The notes under the pieces were generated by a model, which searched no databases, was not told the DNA's origin, and saw only the letters and a program-made list of their open reading frames with translations. Of a stretch of 64,000 nt of DNA, positions 15,701 to 23,810 are shown in pieces. Position 1 is the stretch's first letter, and the number at the start of each line of letters is the position of its first letter. The DNA comes from Cellulosimicrobium protaetiae. Lineage in GTDB: Bacteria; Actinomycetota; Actinomycetes; Actinomycetales; Cellulomonadaceae. Made by a program: the position numbers and the translations under genes. The DNA lies in the NCBI RefSeq assembly GCF_009708005.2, contig NZ_CP052757.1, positions 3,162,001-3,226,000 of the forward strand. Direction: 5' to 3'.

Positions 15701-17912
15701 GTCGCTCGACCCGACCCTGCTCGCGGAGCTCCTGGGCGGTGACGGTGTCGCGGCCCAGCTCGCCGACCTGCTCGACCCCGCGCAGATCGAGCGCACCGAG
15801 GCCGAGCTCGGCGCGCTCGCACCCGAGCGCCAGGCGCGCCACGCCGAGGACGTGTGGGACGTGCTGCGACGGGTCGGCCCGCTCACCGACGCCGAGGTCG
15901 CGGCCCGCACGCGTGAGGACGTGCGCGCCGACGCCGGGGGCTGGCTCCGCGAGCTCGAGGCGGCCCGTCGCGTGATCCGCGTCCGGCTGGCGGGCGTCGC
16001 CCCGATCCGGGCGGCGCAGTGGGCGGTCGTGGAGGACGCCGGACGCCTGCGCGACGCGCTCGGCGTCGCTCTGCCGGTCGGCATCCCCGAGGTGTTCACG
16101 GAGCCCGTGCCCGACCCGCTCGGCGACCTCGTGCGTCGGCACGCGCGGACGCACGGGCCGTTCACCGCGGCCGACGTCGCGGCGCGGCTCGGGCTCGGCG
16201 TCGCGGTCGTGGTGCAGACGCTCGAACGGCTCGAGGCCGCCCGGCTCGTCGTCCGCGGTCGCCTGCGGCCCGAGTCGATCGGCGGCACCGGCGACGACTG
16301 GTGCGACGCCGAGGTGCTGCGCGTGCTGCGGCGCCGATCGCTCGCGGCGCTGCGCGCCGAGGTCGAACCCGTCCCCTCCGAGACGCTCGGCGTCTTCCTG
16401 CCGCGCTGGCAGGGGCTGGGCGCGCTGCGCGGCGTCGACGGGCTGCTGCGCGTCGTCGAGCAGCTCTCGGGGGCCGCCGTCCCGGCCTCGGCGCTCGAGA
16501 CGCTCGTGCTGCCCTCGCGGGTCACCGACTACACCCCGACCATGCTCGACGAGCTGACGACGACCGGGGAGGTCGTGTGGTGCGGTCACGCGCCCCTTCC
16601 CGGCTCAGGGGGCGGGGACGGGCTCGTCAGCCTGCACCTGGCGGAGTGGGCGCCGCTCACCCTCCCGGACCCCGGCCCGGCACCCGACGCCGGGCTGCCC
16701 GCGACCCTGCTCGACCTGCTCGACGGCTCGGGTGGCTACTTCCTCCCCCGGCTGGCGGAGCGCGCAGGGGCGGAGGTCGGTCCCACCCTCGACGCGCTGT
16801 GGGACCTCGTGTGGTCGGGTCACGTGACGAACGACGGGCTCGGCTCGCTGCGTGCCCGGCTCGGCGCGGGCGGCGGCGCGCACCGCGCCCCCCGCGCACC
16901 CGCGCGCGCCCGCCCGGTGGGCCGGGGTCGCTTCGCGGGACTGCGACCTCCGGTCTCCCCCGACACGACGCTCCGGGGCGGCGCCGGCCGCTGGTCGGCC
17001 CTGCCCGCGCGCGAGACCGACCCCACGCGGCGCGCCCACGCGCTCGCGCGCGTCCTGCTCGACCGGCACGGCGTCCTCACGCGCGCCGTCGCCCCGGCCG
17101 AGGGCGTGGCAGGGTCGTTCCGCGCGGTGTACCGCGTCCTGAGCGAGCTGGAGGCGACCGGGGCCGCGCGGCGCGGGTACTTCGTCGAGCACCTCGGCGG
17201 TTCGCAGTTCGCCCTCCCCGGAGCCGTCGACCAGCTCCGCACCGACGCGCAGGACCGCGAGCGCGCGATCGAGGCTGCCGCGGCACGGGGACCGGGGCAC
17301 ACGCCCGACGACGGTCTCGCCACCGTTCGCGGCGGCGCGATGCTCGGCGACGCGCGCGACACACGTGACGCACGGGGCGGACCGCGGCCGGGAGCCGTGC
17401 TGCTCGCCGCGACCGACCCTGCCAACCCCTACGGCGCCGCGCTGCCGTGGCCGGCGCGGCCCGCCGTGGCGGCGCCGACGGCGAGCGCCGTGCCGCCGAC
17501 GGGCGGCGTGCGGCCGACGGGCGGCGTGCGGCCGACGGGCGGCGTGACACCGGCTCGCGACGGAACGTCGCCGGACCGTGCGGCGGCCGGTTCCGACACG
17601 TCACGCGGGCACCGTCCCGGGCGCAAGGCCGGGGCCGTCGTCGTGCTGAGCGACGGCGACCTCGCGCTGTACGTCGAGCGCGGCGGCCGGTCGGTCCTCT
17701 CGTTCGTCGACGGGCCGCGCCTCGCCGAGGCGAGCGCCGAGCTCGTCAAGGCGGTCCGGGCGGGCAGGCTCGGCAAGGTCGTCGTGCAACGGGTCGACGG
17801 CGTCGAGGCGCTGGCCGGGGCGGGCACGAGCACGACGCCCGCCGACGACGCGGTCCGCGCGCTCCTCGACGCGGGGTTCCGCGCGACGCCCCGCGGGCTG
17901 CGGGCGGCCTGA
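12759..17912 (+). CDS. lhr: Large ATP-dependent helicase Lhr
   Basis: Lhr is a superfamily 2 3'-5' helicase that tracks on single-stranded DNA and unwinds RNA:DNA hybrids; in mycobacteria it is linked to DNA-damage responses. This 1717-residue version has Walker A APTGSGKT at residues 45-52, the DEIH box in VIVDEIHAV, motif SATV, and the RecA2 motif QRIGRAGHQ, followed by winged-helix and Lhr-core domains and the long actinobacterial C-terminal region. Two disordered inserts are visible (near 13570-13740 and 17280-17620), the second with an 18-base tandem repeat. The GTG at 12759 stands six bases after GACAAT, suggesting a leaderless mRNA. A Nei glycosylase follows after 65 bases, as in other actinobacteria. 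Confidence 0.93.
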   Translation: MTTDPLARFAAPTRAWFSGAFDAPTAAQAGAWDAVSSDRHALVVAPTGSGKTLAAFLWSLDRIMAAPASGDEVAREQRCRVVYVSPLKALAADVERNLRSPLAGIRQAAVRLGIDVPDVVVGTRTGDTPTSERRRLATHPPDILITTPESLFLVLTSQARAGLVGVETVIVDEIHAVAGTKRGAHLAVSLERLDAMLEANDRPPAQRVGLSATVRPVDAVATFLGGHRTEAERGREVVVVQPPASKRIEVDVVVPVPDLADLGTAALVPDASRRSPARPGADRPGGRGAAPGATADDLPPLPPGERDLSGPATSRPTGAPDVRPPRPSVWPHVEERVVDLVADHRSTLVFTNSRRGAERLTARMNEVWAERQGEDVLDPGTVTAAQVQAQSGASSGVEPVIARAHHGSMSRAERTRTETELKDGRLPAVVATSSLELGIDMGAVDLVVQVGAPPSVASGLQRIGRAGHQVGAVSHGVVFPTHRGDLVPSAVVAERMRTGGIEELHVLANPLDVLAQQVVAMVAVDEWTVAELATVVRRSAPYAHLGDASLHAVLDMLAGRYPSEDFGELRARIVWDRASGRLTGRPGALRLAATSGGTIPDRGMYGVFLATDSASGAVAGDPDTAGGRAPRGGKRVGELDEEMVYESRVGDTFTLGSSTWRIEDITPDRVLVTPAPGIPGRLPFWKGDSPGRPAELGRALGAWVRETDVLAADDPDAAADRLRSAGLDAWASDNLLAYLREQRDATGRVPDDRTVVVERFRDELGDWRVVVHSPYGAKVHAPWALVLAGRLRERYGVDAAAMHADDGIVLRLPDTGDSWLEGSSDGTGGLGGDAPVVPAEDLLLDPDEVLDAVRDELGGSVMFASRFREAAARALLLPRRRPDRRQPLWQQRQRSAQLLSVASQYPEFPIVLEAARECLQDDFDVAALTDLMRDLAAGRVRLVEVTTPTPSPFAQSLLFGYTAQFLYDGDAPLAERRAAALSLDPTLLAELLGGDGVAAQLADLLDPAQIERTEAELGALAPERQARHAEDVWDVLRRVGPLTDAEVAARTREDVRADAGGWLRELEAARRVIRVRLAGVAPIRAAQWAVVEDAGRLRDALGVALPVGIPEVFTEPVPDPLGDLVRRHARTHGPFTAADVAARLGLGVAVVVQTLERLEAARLVVRGRLRPESIGGTGDDWCDAEVLRVLRRRSLAALRAEVEPVPSETLGVFLPRWQGLGALRGVDGLLRVVEQLSGAAVPASALETLVLPSRVTDYTPTMLDELTTTGEVVWCGHAPLPGSGGGDGLVSLHLAEWAPLTLPDPGPAPDAGLPATLLDLLDGSGGYFLPRLAERAGAEVGPTLDALWDLVWSGHVTNDGLGSLRARLGAGGGAHRAPRAPARARPVGRGRFAGLRPPVSPDTTLRGGAGRWSALPARETDPTRRAHALARVLLDRHGVLTRAVAPAEGVAGSFRAVYRVLSELEATGAARRGYFVEHLGGSQFALPGAVDQLRTDAQDRERAIEAAAARGPGHTPDDGLATVRGGAMLGDARDTRDARGGPRPGAVLLAATDPANPYGAALPWPARPAVAAPTASAVPPTGGVRPTGGVRPTGGVTPARDGTSPDRAAAGSDTSRGHRPGRKAGAVVVLSDGDLALYVERGGRSVLSFVDGPRLAEASAELVKAVRAGRLGKVVVQRVDGVEALAGAGTSTTPADDAVRALLDAGFRATPRGLRAA
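17493..17546 (+). repeat. 18-base tandem repeat, three copies, inside lhr
   Basis: Three 18-base units (17493-17510, 17511-17528, 17529-17546) differ at a single base; the second and third are identical. They encode the hexapeptide PTGGVR repeated in the disordered C-terminal linker of Lhr. Being a multiple of three, copy-number change would keep the frame. Confidence 0.85.
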
Positions 17913-17977
17913 GGTGGCGCCGGCAGGCACGGGCCGCGTGCGCCGCCGTCCGGGCTCGACCGCCCGGGGGTGCGGCC

Positions 17978-18817
17978 GTGCCCGAGGGTGACATCCTGCG
18001 CCTCGTCTCCGCGCGGCTCGACGAAGCCCTCGCCGGCCGGGTCCTCGTGCGCGCGGACCTGCGCTGGCCGAGCGCCGCCGAGGTCGTCCTGACCGGCCGG
18101 ACGGTCGTCGAGAACGTGGCGTATGGCAAGCATCTCTTCACGCGCCTCGACGACGGCCGGTCGCTGCACACGCACCTGCGCATGGAGGGGTCGTGGCGCA
18201 TCGCGCGCACCGGTGCCCGCGACGCGAGCGGTGCGGAGCCGAACGTGCGCGTGGTGCTCGCGAACGAGTGGTGGACGGCGGTCGGGAACCGGATCGGCAT
18301 GCTCCACGTGCTGCGCACGGTTGACGAGCGCGTGATCGTCGGGCCCCTCGGCCCCGACGTGCTCGGCGACGACTTCCCGGGGACCGGACTCCCCGAGGCG
18401 GTCGCGCGCATCCGGGCCGACGACGCCGCGGGCGGGAGCGGCCCCCGGCACCGGCCGGAGCGGGCCCCGACCGGCGTCCCCGTCGCGGAGGCCCTCCTCG
18501 ACCAGCACCTCGTCGCCGGGATCGGCACGATCTACACCGCCGAGTCGCTCTTCGCGGAGCGGCTCTACCCGTGGACGCCCGTCCGTGAGGTCGTCGATCT
18601 CGCGGGGCTCCTCCGCACGGCCCGCACGCTCATGCAGCGCACCGTGCGGCACGGGTTCGACCCGCGCGCAGGCGTCGTGCGCCATGTGCACGGGCGCACA
18701 CGAAAGGCGTGCCACGTGTGCGGCACGCCTGTCGCGGAAGGTACGGCGAACGAGCCGCCGTACGACCGTCCGATCTTCTGGTGTCCCTCGTGCCAGGCAC
18801 CGCCCACGAGCGGGTGA
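17978..18817 (+). CDS. Nei-type DNA glycosylase/AP lyase
   Basis: A 279-residue Fpg/Nei-family base-excision enzyme. After loss of Met the N-terminal Pro-Glu of PEGDILRLV supplies the catalytic pair; a helix-two-turn-helix region (LLDQHLVAGIGTIYTAE) and a C-terminal zinc finger with CHVCG and CPSC pairs follow. It removes oxidised pyrimidines and nicks the abasic site. The start with PEGD rather than PELP places it on the Nei side of the family (Nei2-like). The GTG is preceded by CGGGGGTG. Its position directly after lhr repeats an arrangement known from mycobacteria and suggests a common role in repair. Confidence 0.88.
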   Translation: MPEGDILRLVSARLDEALAGRVLVRADLRWPSAAEVVLTGRTVVENVAYGKHLFTRLDDGRSLHTHLRMEGSWRIARTGARDASGAEPNVRVVLANEWWTAVGNRIGMLHVLRTVDERVIVGPLGPDVLGDDFPGTGLPEAVARIRADDAAGGSGPRHRPERAPTGVPVAEALLDQHLVAGIGTIYTAESLFAERLYPWTPVREVVDLAGLLRTARTLMQRTVRHGFDPRAGVVRHVHGRTRKACHVCGTPVAEGTANEPPYDRPIFWCPSCQAPPTSG

Positions 18818-18868
18818 CCTTGGCGTCGCTGCCCGGCACCCGGACCTGGGCGGCCCCGGCGTCGACCG

Positions 18869-19210
18869 TCAGCCGACGGGCTGCAGGTCCTCTCGGCGCG
18901 CCGTGCCCTCGGGGTTCTGCCGTCCGAGCACCGCCGTCGCGAAGTCGGCCGGGATGGTGTCCGGGATGAGCAGACCCTCGGCGACGGCGACCCGGTCGCT
19001 GACCTCGCGCAGCACCAACGACATCGGGATGTCGAGCGCCTCGCAGATCGAGCCGAGGAGCTCCGACGACGCTTCCTTCTGACCGCGCTCGACCTCGCTG
19101 AGGTAGCCCAGCGAGACCCGTGCGGCGGAGGACACCTCTCGCAGGGTGCGCCCCTGTCGCTGGCGAGCGTCTCGCAGCACGTCCCCGATCTCTCGTCGAA
19201 GAACAATCAT
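18869..19210 (-). CDS. clgR: XRE-family regulator ClgR
   Basis: A 113-residue helix-turn-helix protein whose core, from [18 protein letters not shown] to the block [18 protein letters not shown], matches the actinobacterial activator ClgR (clp gene regulator). ClgR turns on clpP, clpC and related protease genes and is itself degraded by ClpP; the family C-terminus carries the degradation signal. Its place beside cinA, pgsA and ftsK is the same as in mycobacteria. The ATG at 19210 is preceded by GGAAGGGGG. No exact CGC-N5-GCG ClgR site was found in the upstream 358 bases, so autoregulation is not supported by sequence here. Confidence 0.9.
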   Translation of the reverse strand: MIVLRREIGDVLRDARQRQGRTLREVSSAARVSLGYLSEVERGQKEASSELLGSICEALDIPMSLVLREVSDRVAVAEGLLIPDTIPADFATAVLGRQNPEGTARREDLQPVG

Positions 19211-19568
19211 CTGGCGACCCCCTTCCGTGTCCCGTGCGCCCCCGGGAGCCGGAGAGGCCCCCACCTGGGTGCGCGAACTGCTCGTGCCGGTCTTCCTGTT
19301 CACTGCCCCGCGTGACGGGGTCGTCCTACCGTACCCCGCCCGCGGTCCGCTCACGTCTCCGGTGCGGCGTGCCGGACGGGCCGTCGGCGCGTTGTCCGTG
19401 CGGCCCACCGGTCGGTTGACGGTCCTGTTGGCGATCACGTGCTGTGCAACGTCCCGACGAGGGGCCTTGTTCCCGCGCCCCGACGCCCGGCGAACCCCTC
19501 GCGGCACGTTCACGACCTCTCCACGCACCGCCGCGTGCCGGGCGTCGGGGCACGGGAGGGAGCAGGGT
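19211..19568. other. 358-base intergenic region clgR-cinA
   Basis: No convincing gene. It holds a 15-base-pair inverted repeat near the cinA end (separate entry), a small CCCCG/CGGGG hairpin at 19306-19320, and a possible clgR -10 (TACGGT, 19333-19328 on the minus strand) that would give a leader of about 110 bases. The direction of all signals is uncertain. Confidence 0.4.
19477..19551 (-). repeat. 15-bp perfect inverted repeat with 45-base loop after cinA
   Basis: Left arm 19477-19491 and right arm 19537-19551 are exact reverse complements over 15 bases. The loop itself contains a nested GGCACG/CGTGCC-type pairing. It starts 18 bases past the cinA stop, so it could end cinA transcription or form a structured leader for clgR. 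There is no T-run on either side. Confidence 0.6.
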
Positions 19569-20123
19569 TCACCCCCGGATTTCACCCGGCGGGTCGGGCT
19601 CGGAGGGTGCGCCGTCGAGCGTCGATCGGGCGAGGTCGATCGACGCCGCGACCGTCCCGGCACGCACCGCGGCACGCGCGCCGCCCAGGTTCAGCCTCCG
19701 CACGCGCGTCCCGCCCGGGACGCTCACTGCGACGTAGACCGTGCCCGGAGGCTGCCCGTCCTGCGGATCCGGCCCCGCGACACCCGTGGTCGCGATCCCG
19801 ACGTCGGCGCCCAGGACCGCCCGCACCCGCTGCGCCATCTGGCGAGCGACGTCCGGGTGGACGGCCCCGTGGGCGGCGAGGAGGTCGCCGTCGACACCGA
19901 GCGCGGAGCGCTTGACGTCGGTCGCGTAGGCCACGACCGCGCCACGGAGCACCCGCGACGCCCCCGGGACGTCGACGATCGTCGCGGAGAGCAACCCGCC
20001 GGTGAGCGACTCGGCGGTCGCCAGCGTCCACCCCCGGGACTCGAGGTCCGCGAGGAGACCCGCGACGTCCGGTCGCGGGGCCACGCCCTGCCCGGCGTCG
20101 TCCGCGCCCGGCGCACCCGTCAC
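19569..20123 (-). CDS. cinA: CinA C-terminal domain nicotinamide-nucleotide amidohydrolase
   Basis: A 184-residue single-domain protein equal to the C-terminal half of CinA, the PncC-type nicotinamide mononucleotide deamidase. Family blocks [17 protein letters not shown] and [15 protein letters not shown] are intact. The N-terminal molybdopterin-binding-like domain of full CinA is absent, as is usual in actinobacteria. The enzyme recycles NMN to nicotinate mononucleotide in NAD salvage. The GTG start overlaps the pgsA stop (GTGA), so cinA depends on pgsA transcription. The frame continues upstream within pgsA only as a shadow. Confidence 0.9.
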   Translation of the reverse strand: MTGAPGADDAGQGVAPRPDVAGLLADLESRGWTLATAESLTGGLLSATIVDVPGASRVLRGAVVAYATDVKRSALGVDGDLLAAHGAVHPDVARQMAQRVRAVLGADVGIATTGVAGPDPQDGQPPGTVYVAVSVPGGTRVRRLNLGGARAAVRAGTVAASIDLARSTLDGAPSEPDPPGEIRG

Positions 20124-20749
20124 GACGCCGACGCGCCGTCCGGGGTCGGACCGCGCTCGGCGAGGCGGGCGGCGCGGATCGCGTCGCGCCGCAGCCGCCA
20201 CCCCTGGTACGCGTACTCGACACCGGTCACGACCGTCACGAGGATCGCGGCGGCCAGCACGACCCAGGCCACGACGGCGATCCACGACGGGAGGTGGGAC
20301 AGCGGCAGCAGGAAGAGCGTGATCGCGACGGTCTGGAGCACCGTCTTGAGCTTTCCGCCGCGCGACGCGGGCATGACCGCGTACTTGAGCACGGCGAACC
20401 GCATGAGCGTCACACCGAGCTCGCGTGCGAGGACCACCACCGGAACCCACCAGGGGAGCTCGCCGAGGGGCCACGCGAGCAGCACGAGCGCGGTGCCGAC
20501 GAGGAGCTTGTCGGCGATCGGGTCGAGAAGCTTCCCGAGGTCCGTGACGAGGTCGTACTTGCGCGCCAGGTAGCCGTCGAGACGGTCCGACGTGGCGGCG
20601 AGGACGAAGATGCCCGTCGCGACCAGACGCCACGTGACGGACTCCCCGTCGTCGACGAGGAGCGCCCACGCGAAGAACGGGACGAGCAGGATCCTCGCCA
20701 TGGTGACGAGGTTCGCGGAGTTCCACGGCGAGGGGACGGCTGTGACCAC
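20120..20749 (-). CDS. pgsA: CDP-diacylglycerol-glycerol-3-phosphate 3-phosphatidyltransferase
   Basis: A 209-residue membrane enzyme that makes phosphatidylglycerol phosphate. The CDP-alcohol phosphatidyltransferase signature is complete: DRLDGYLARKYDLVTDLGK with the final Asp residues in LLDPIADK. Several hydrophobic segments surround it, and the last 25 residues are basic and cytoplasmic. The GTG at 20749 lies six bases after TAGGCT on the minus strand, pointing to a leaderless mRNA. With cinA and clgR it keeps the order seen near ftsK in other actinobacteria. A related phosphatidylinositol-phosphate synthase is the alternative, but the location favours PgsA. Confidence 0.9.
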   Translation of the reverse strand: MVTAVPSPWNSANLVTMARILLVPFFAWALLVDDGESVTWRLVATGIFVLAATSDRLDGYLARKYDLVTDLGKLLDPIADKLLVGTALVLLAWPLGELPWWVPVVVLARELGVTLMRFAVLKYAVMPASRGGKLKTVLQTVAITLFLLPLSHLPSWIAVVAWVVLAAAILVTVVTGVEYAYQGWRLRRDAIRAARLAERGPTPDGASAS

Positions 20750-20855
20750 GCCACCAGCCTAGGGGGTCACCCGGGGTGCCCCGACCGTGGTCCGTCCTCG
20801 CGTCCGCCCGCCGGGGACGGTGACCGACCTGACCGGACGGCGGCCGAGAACCGGC

Positions 20856-23690
20856 TCAGCGCCAGCCCTGCTCGACGTCGGCCCCGTCGTGGTAGTCCGT
20901 CGCGACGGGTGGCATGTGCCCCTCCGTGCCCTCGCCGTAGTCGTGCCCCGTCCCGACGCCGGACGCGGGGGGCGCGGCGGCGGCCTGCCCGTCGAAGACG
21001 TCCTGCGCCGGCTCCCCGCGGATCAGCGCGAGCGCGGACGGCAGCTCCTCCGGCGTGACGAGCACCTCGCGCGCCTTGGACCCCTCGGACGGACCGACGA
21101 TCTCGCGCGACTCGAGGAGGTCCATGAGGCGCCCGGCCTTGGCGAACCCGACGCGCAGCTTGCGCTGCAGCATCGACGTCGATCCGAACTGCGACGTCAC
21201 GACGAGCTCCGCGGCCTGCAGCAGCAGGTCGAGGTCGTCGCCGATGTCCTCGTCGATCTGCTTCTTCGCGGCCGACACGGTGACGTCCTCGCGGTACACC
21301 GGCTTGAGCTGGGCCTTGACGTGCTCCACGACGGAGTGCACCTCGGACTCGGAGACCCACGCCCCCTGGACGCGCATAGGCTTCGCCGCGCCCATCGGCA
21401 GGAACAGCGCGTCGCCCTGGCCGATGAGCTTCTCCGCGCCGGGCTGGTCGAGCACGACGCGCGAGTCCGCGAGCGAGGACGTCGCGAACGCCAGGCGGGA
21501 CGGGACGTTCGCCTTGATGAGGCCCGTGACGACGTCGACCGACGGGCGCTGCGTCGCGAGCACGAGGTGGATGCCGGCGGCGCGCGCGAGCTGCGTGATG
21601 CGCTGGATCGACGCCTCGACGTCGCGCGGGGCGACCATCATGAGGTCCGCGAGCTCGTCGACGACCACGAGCAGGTACGGGTACGGCGCGATCTTGCGCT
21701 CGGAGCCCGGCAGCGGCTTGACCTTGCCGGAGCGCACGGCGGCGTTGAAGTCGTCGATGTGCTTGTACCCGAACGCGGCGAGGTCGTCGTACCGCGCGTC
21801 CATCTCGCGCACGACCCAGTCCAGCGCCTCGGCGGCCTTCTTCGGGTTGGTGATGATGGGCGTGATGAGGTGCGGGATGCCCTCGTAGATCGTCAGCTCG
21901 ACGCGCTTCGGGTCCACGAGCACGAGACGCACCTGCTCGGGCGTCGAGCGCATGAGGATCGACGTGATCATGGAGTTGATGAAGCTCGACTTGCCCGCAC
22001 CCGTCGCGCCCGCGACGAGGATGTGCGGCATCTTCGCGAGGTTCGCGACGACGTAGCCGCCCTCGACGTCCTTGCCCACGCCCATGACCATGGGGTGCTC
22101 GGTGCGCCGCGCGGCCGAGGATCGGAGCACGTCGCCGAGCACGACCGTCTCTCGGTCGGTGTTGGGGATCTCGATGCCGATCGCGGACTTGCCCGGGATG
22201 GGCGCGAGGATGCGCACGTCGGCGCTCGCCACCGCGTAGGCGATGTTGTTCGACAGCGACGTGATGCGCTCGACCTTGACCTTGGGGCCGACCTCGACCT
22301 CGTAGCGCGTGACGGTCGGTCCGCGCGTGAAGCCCGTCACCTTCGCGTCGACCTCGAACTGCTCGAACGTCTGGGTGAGCGCCTCGACGACGCGGTCGTT
22401 CGCGGCCGAGCGGACCTTGTGCGGTGCGCCCTTGACGAGGAAGTCCTCGTTGGGCAGCAGGTAGACCGTGTCGCCCTCGAGCATCGGCTGCACGCCGCGC
22501 GGCAACGGGCTGCTGGGCGGGGGCGGCGGGACGCTGCCCGCGCCGTCACCGGGGGCCGGTGCGACGGCACCCATGACGGCCGCGGCGGTGTCCTGCGCGG
22601 TGCCCTGCCCGACGGCGGGCACGGCCTCGGTCGGCGCGGTGCCGGGCGCTGGATCGTCCCTCCGGCGCTTCGTGCCCCGGCCGCGCGGGGAGTCGTCCTC
22701 GTAGTCGAGGAACGCCGCGGTCTCGAACGCCTCGTCGCCCGAGAAGCCGCCCTCGGGCTTCTCGATCTCGGCAGCCTCGGCCGCGCGCTGCGCCTTGGTC
22801 TTGCGGGGCTTGCGGGGACGACGACCGGCCGGGGCGGCGTCGGTGCCGTCGTGGCGCGAGACGCCCTCCGCGAGCGGGAGCCCGTCGGAGTCCAGCTCCT
22901 CGTCCCCCGTGCGGTGGTTGCCGGTGAGCACGTCGTAGAGACCGCGCAGCCGGCTCGGGATGCGGTGCACCGGCGTCGCGGTGACGACGAGGAGCCCGAA
23001 GAACCCGAGCAGCAGGAAGATGGGGACGGCGAACCAGGGCGTGAGCCCGGTCGTCACGGGGGTCGCGGCGAGGTACCCGACGATCCCGCCCGCGTCCTGG
23101 ACGGCCTCGAAGCCGTCGCGCGGCGCCGGGAGGTCCTCGGAGATGTGCACGAGCGAGCACACCGACACGACGATGAGGGTGAGCCCGATCGCGACGCGCG
23201 AGTTCGCCTGCGCGCGCTCCGGGTGCCGCATGATGCGCACGGCGAGCCAGAGCAGCAGGACGGGCACGGCGACGCCCGCGAGGCCGAACGTGCCCGCGAC
23301 CACCCCGTGCACGACCCTGCCGAACGTGCCGTCGATGCCCCACCACTCGCGGGCGGCGACGACGACCGCGAGGGCGATGAGGAAGAACGCGACGCCGTCG
23401 CGCCGGTGTGCCGGGTCCAGCTCTCTTGCTCCCTTTCCGATGGTGCGCACGAGCGCCCCCACGCCGTGCGCGGCGCCGAGCCAGGCCGCCCGCACCGCGC
23501 GGACGGGCCACGGTGGCGCCGACGACGGGCGCCGCGCGGGCCGGCGCGCGGCCGAGGACGACCGTCCCCGCCCCGTACCGGCGCGCGACGTGCCGCGGGC
23601 CGTGGACGAACCGCCGCGCGCCGAGGTGCGGGGCGCTGGCGTGCGGTTGCTCGCGGTCCGACGTGCCTGCGGGGACGTGCGGGTCGCCAT
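20856..23690 (-). CDS. ftsK: DNA translocase FtsK
   Basis: A 944-residue septal DNA pump. About 80 Arg/Ser/Pro-rich residues precede four to five membrane segments (residues about 100-250), then a disordered linker with a PPPPPSSPLP stretch, the beta domain, the motor with Walker A AGATGAGKSS near residue 560 and Walker B LLVVVDELADL, and the gamma winged helix (LLQAAELVVTSQFGSTSMLQ, partly quoted) that reads chromosome polarity. An acidic Gly/His tail of about 45 residues follows gamma. The ATG at 23690 begins two or three bases after the likely transcription start (TAGGTT lies just upstream), so it is nearly leaderless. It segregates chromosome termini at division. Confidence 0.95.
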   Translation of the reverse strand: MATRTSPQARRTASNRTPAPRTSARGGSSTARGTSRAGTGRGRSSSAARRPARRPSSAPPWPVRAVRAAWLGAAHGVGALVRTIGKGARELDPAHRRDGVAFFLIALAVVVAAREWWGIDGTFGRVVHGVVAGTFGLAGVAVPVLLLWLAVRIMRHPERAQANSRVAIGLTLIVVSVCSLVHISEDLPAPRDGFEAVQDAGGIVGYLAATPVTTGLTPWFAVPIFLLLGFFGLLVVTATPVHRIPSRLRGLYDVLTGNHRTGDEELDSDGLPLAEGVSRHDGTDAAPAGRRPRKPRKTKAQRAAEAAEIEKPEGGFSGDEAFETAAFLDYEDDSPRGRGTKRRRDDPAPGTAPTEAVPAVGQGTAQDTAAAVMGAVAPAPGDGAGSVPPPPPSSPLPRGVQPMLEGDTVYLLPNEDFLVKGAPHKVRSAANDRVVEALTQTFEQFEVDAKVTGFTRGPTVTRYEVEVGPKVKVERITSLSNNIAYAVASADVRILAPIPGKSAIGIEIPNTDRETVVLGDVLRSSAARRTEHPMVMGVGKDVEGGYVVANLAKMPHILVAGATGAGKSSFINSMITSILMRSTPEQVRLVLVDPKRVELTIYEGIPHLITPIITNPKKAAEALDWVVREMDARYDDLAAFGYKHIDDFNAAVRSGKVKPLPGSERKIAPYPYLLVVVDELADLMMVAPRDVEASIQRITQLARAAGIHLVLATQRPSVDVVTGLIKANVPSRLAFATSSLADSRVVLDQPGAEKLIGQGDALFLPMGAAKPMRVQGAWVSESEVHSVVEHVKAQLKPVYREDVTVSAAKKQIDEDIGDDLDLLLQAAELVVTSQFGSTSMLQRKLRVGFAKAGRLMDLLESREIVGPSEGSKAREVLVTPEELPSALALIRGEPAQDVFDGQAAAAPPASGVGTGHDYGEGTEGHMPPVATDYHDGADVEQGWR

Positions 23691-23810
23691 AGTGGTCCTA
23701 ACCTACCTGCGGGGAGCGGCACGGACGCGGACCCGACGGCGCGTGTCCCGGCCGGACCCCCCGCGCACCGCGCGGCGCACGAACCGAGACCGACGACGAC
23801 CGGAGGACCC

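Noticed and set aside
12438-16589. A 1383-codon open frame antisense to lhr
   Set aside because: It is a product of extreme GC at third positions in lhr; only its last 77 codons, with a GGAGG-led GTG, make a real gene (DUF3046).
19211-19568. ClgR autoregulatory site
   Set aside because: I scanned for CGC-N5-GCG and found only partial matches such as CGCGAACTGCT; none is exact.
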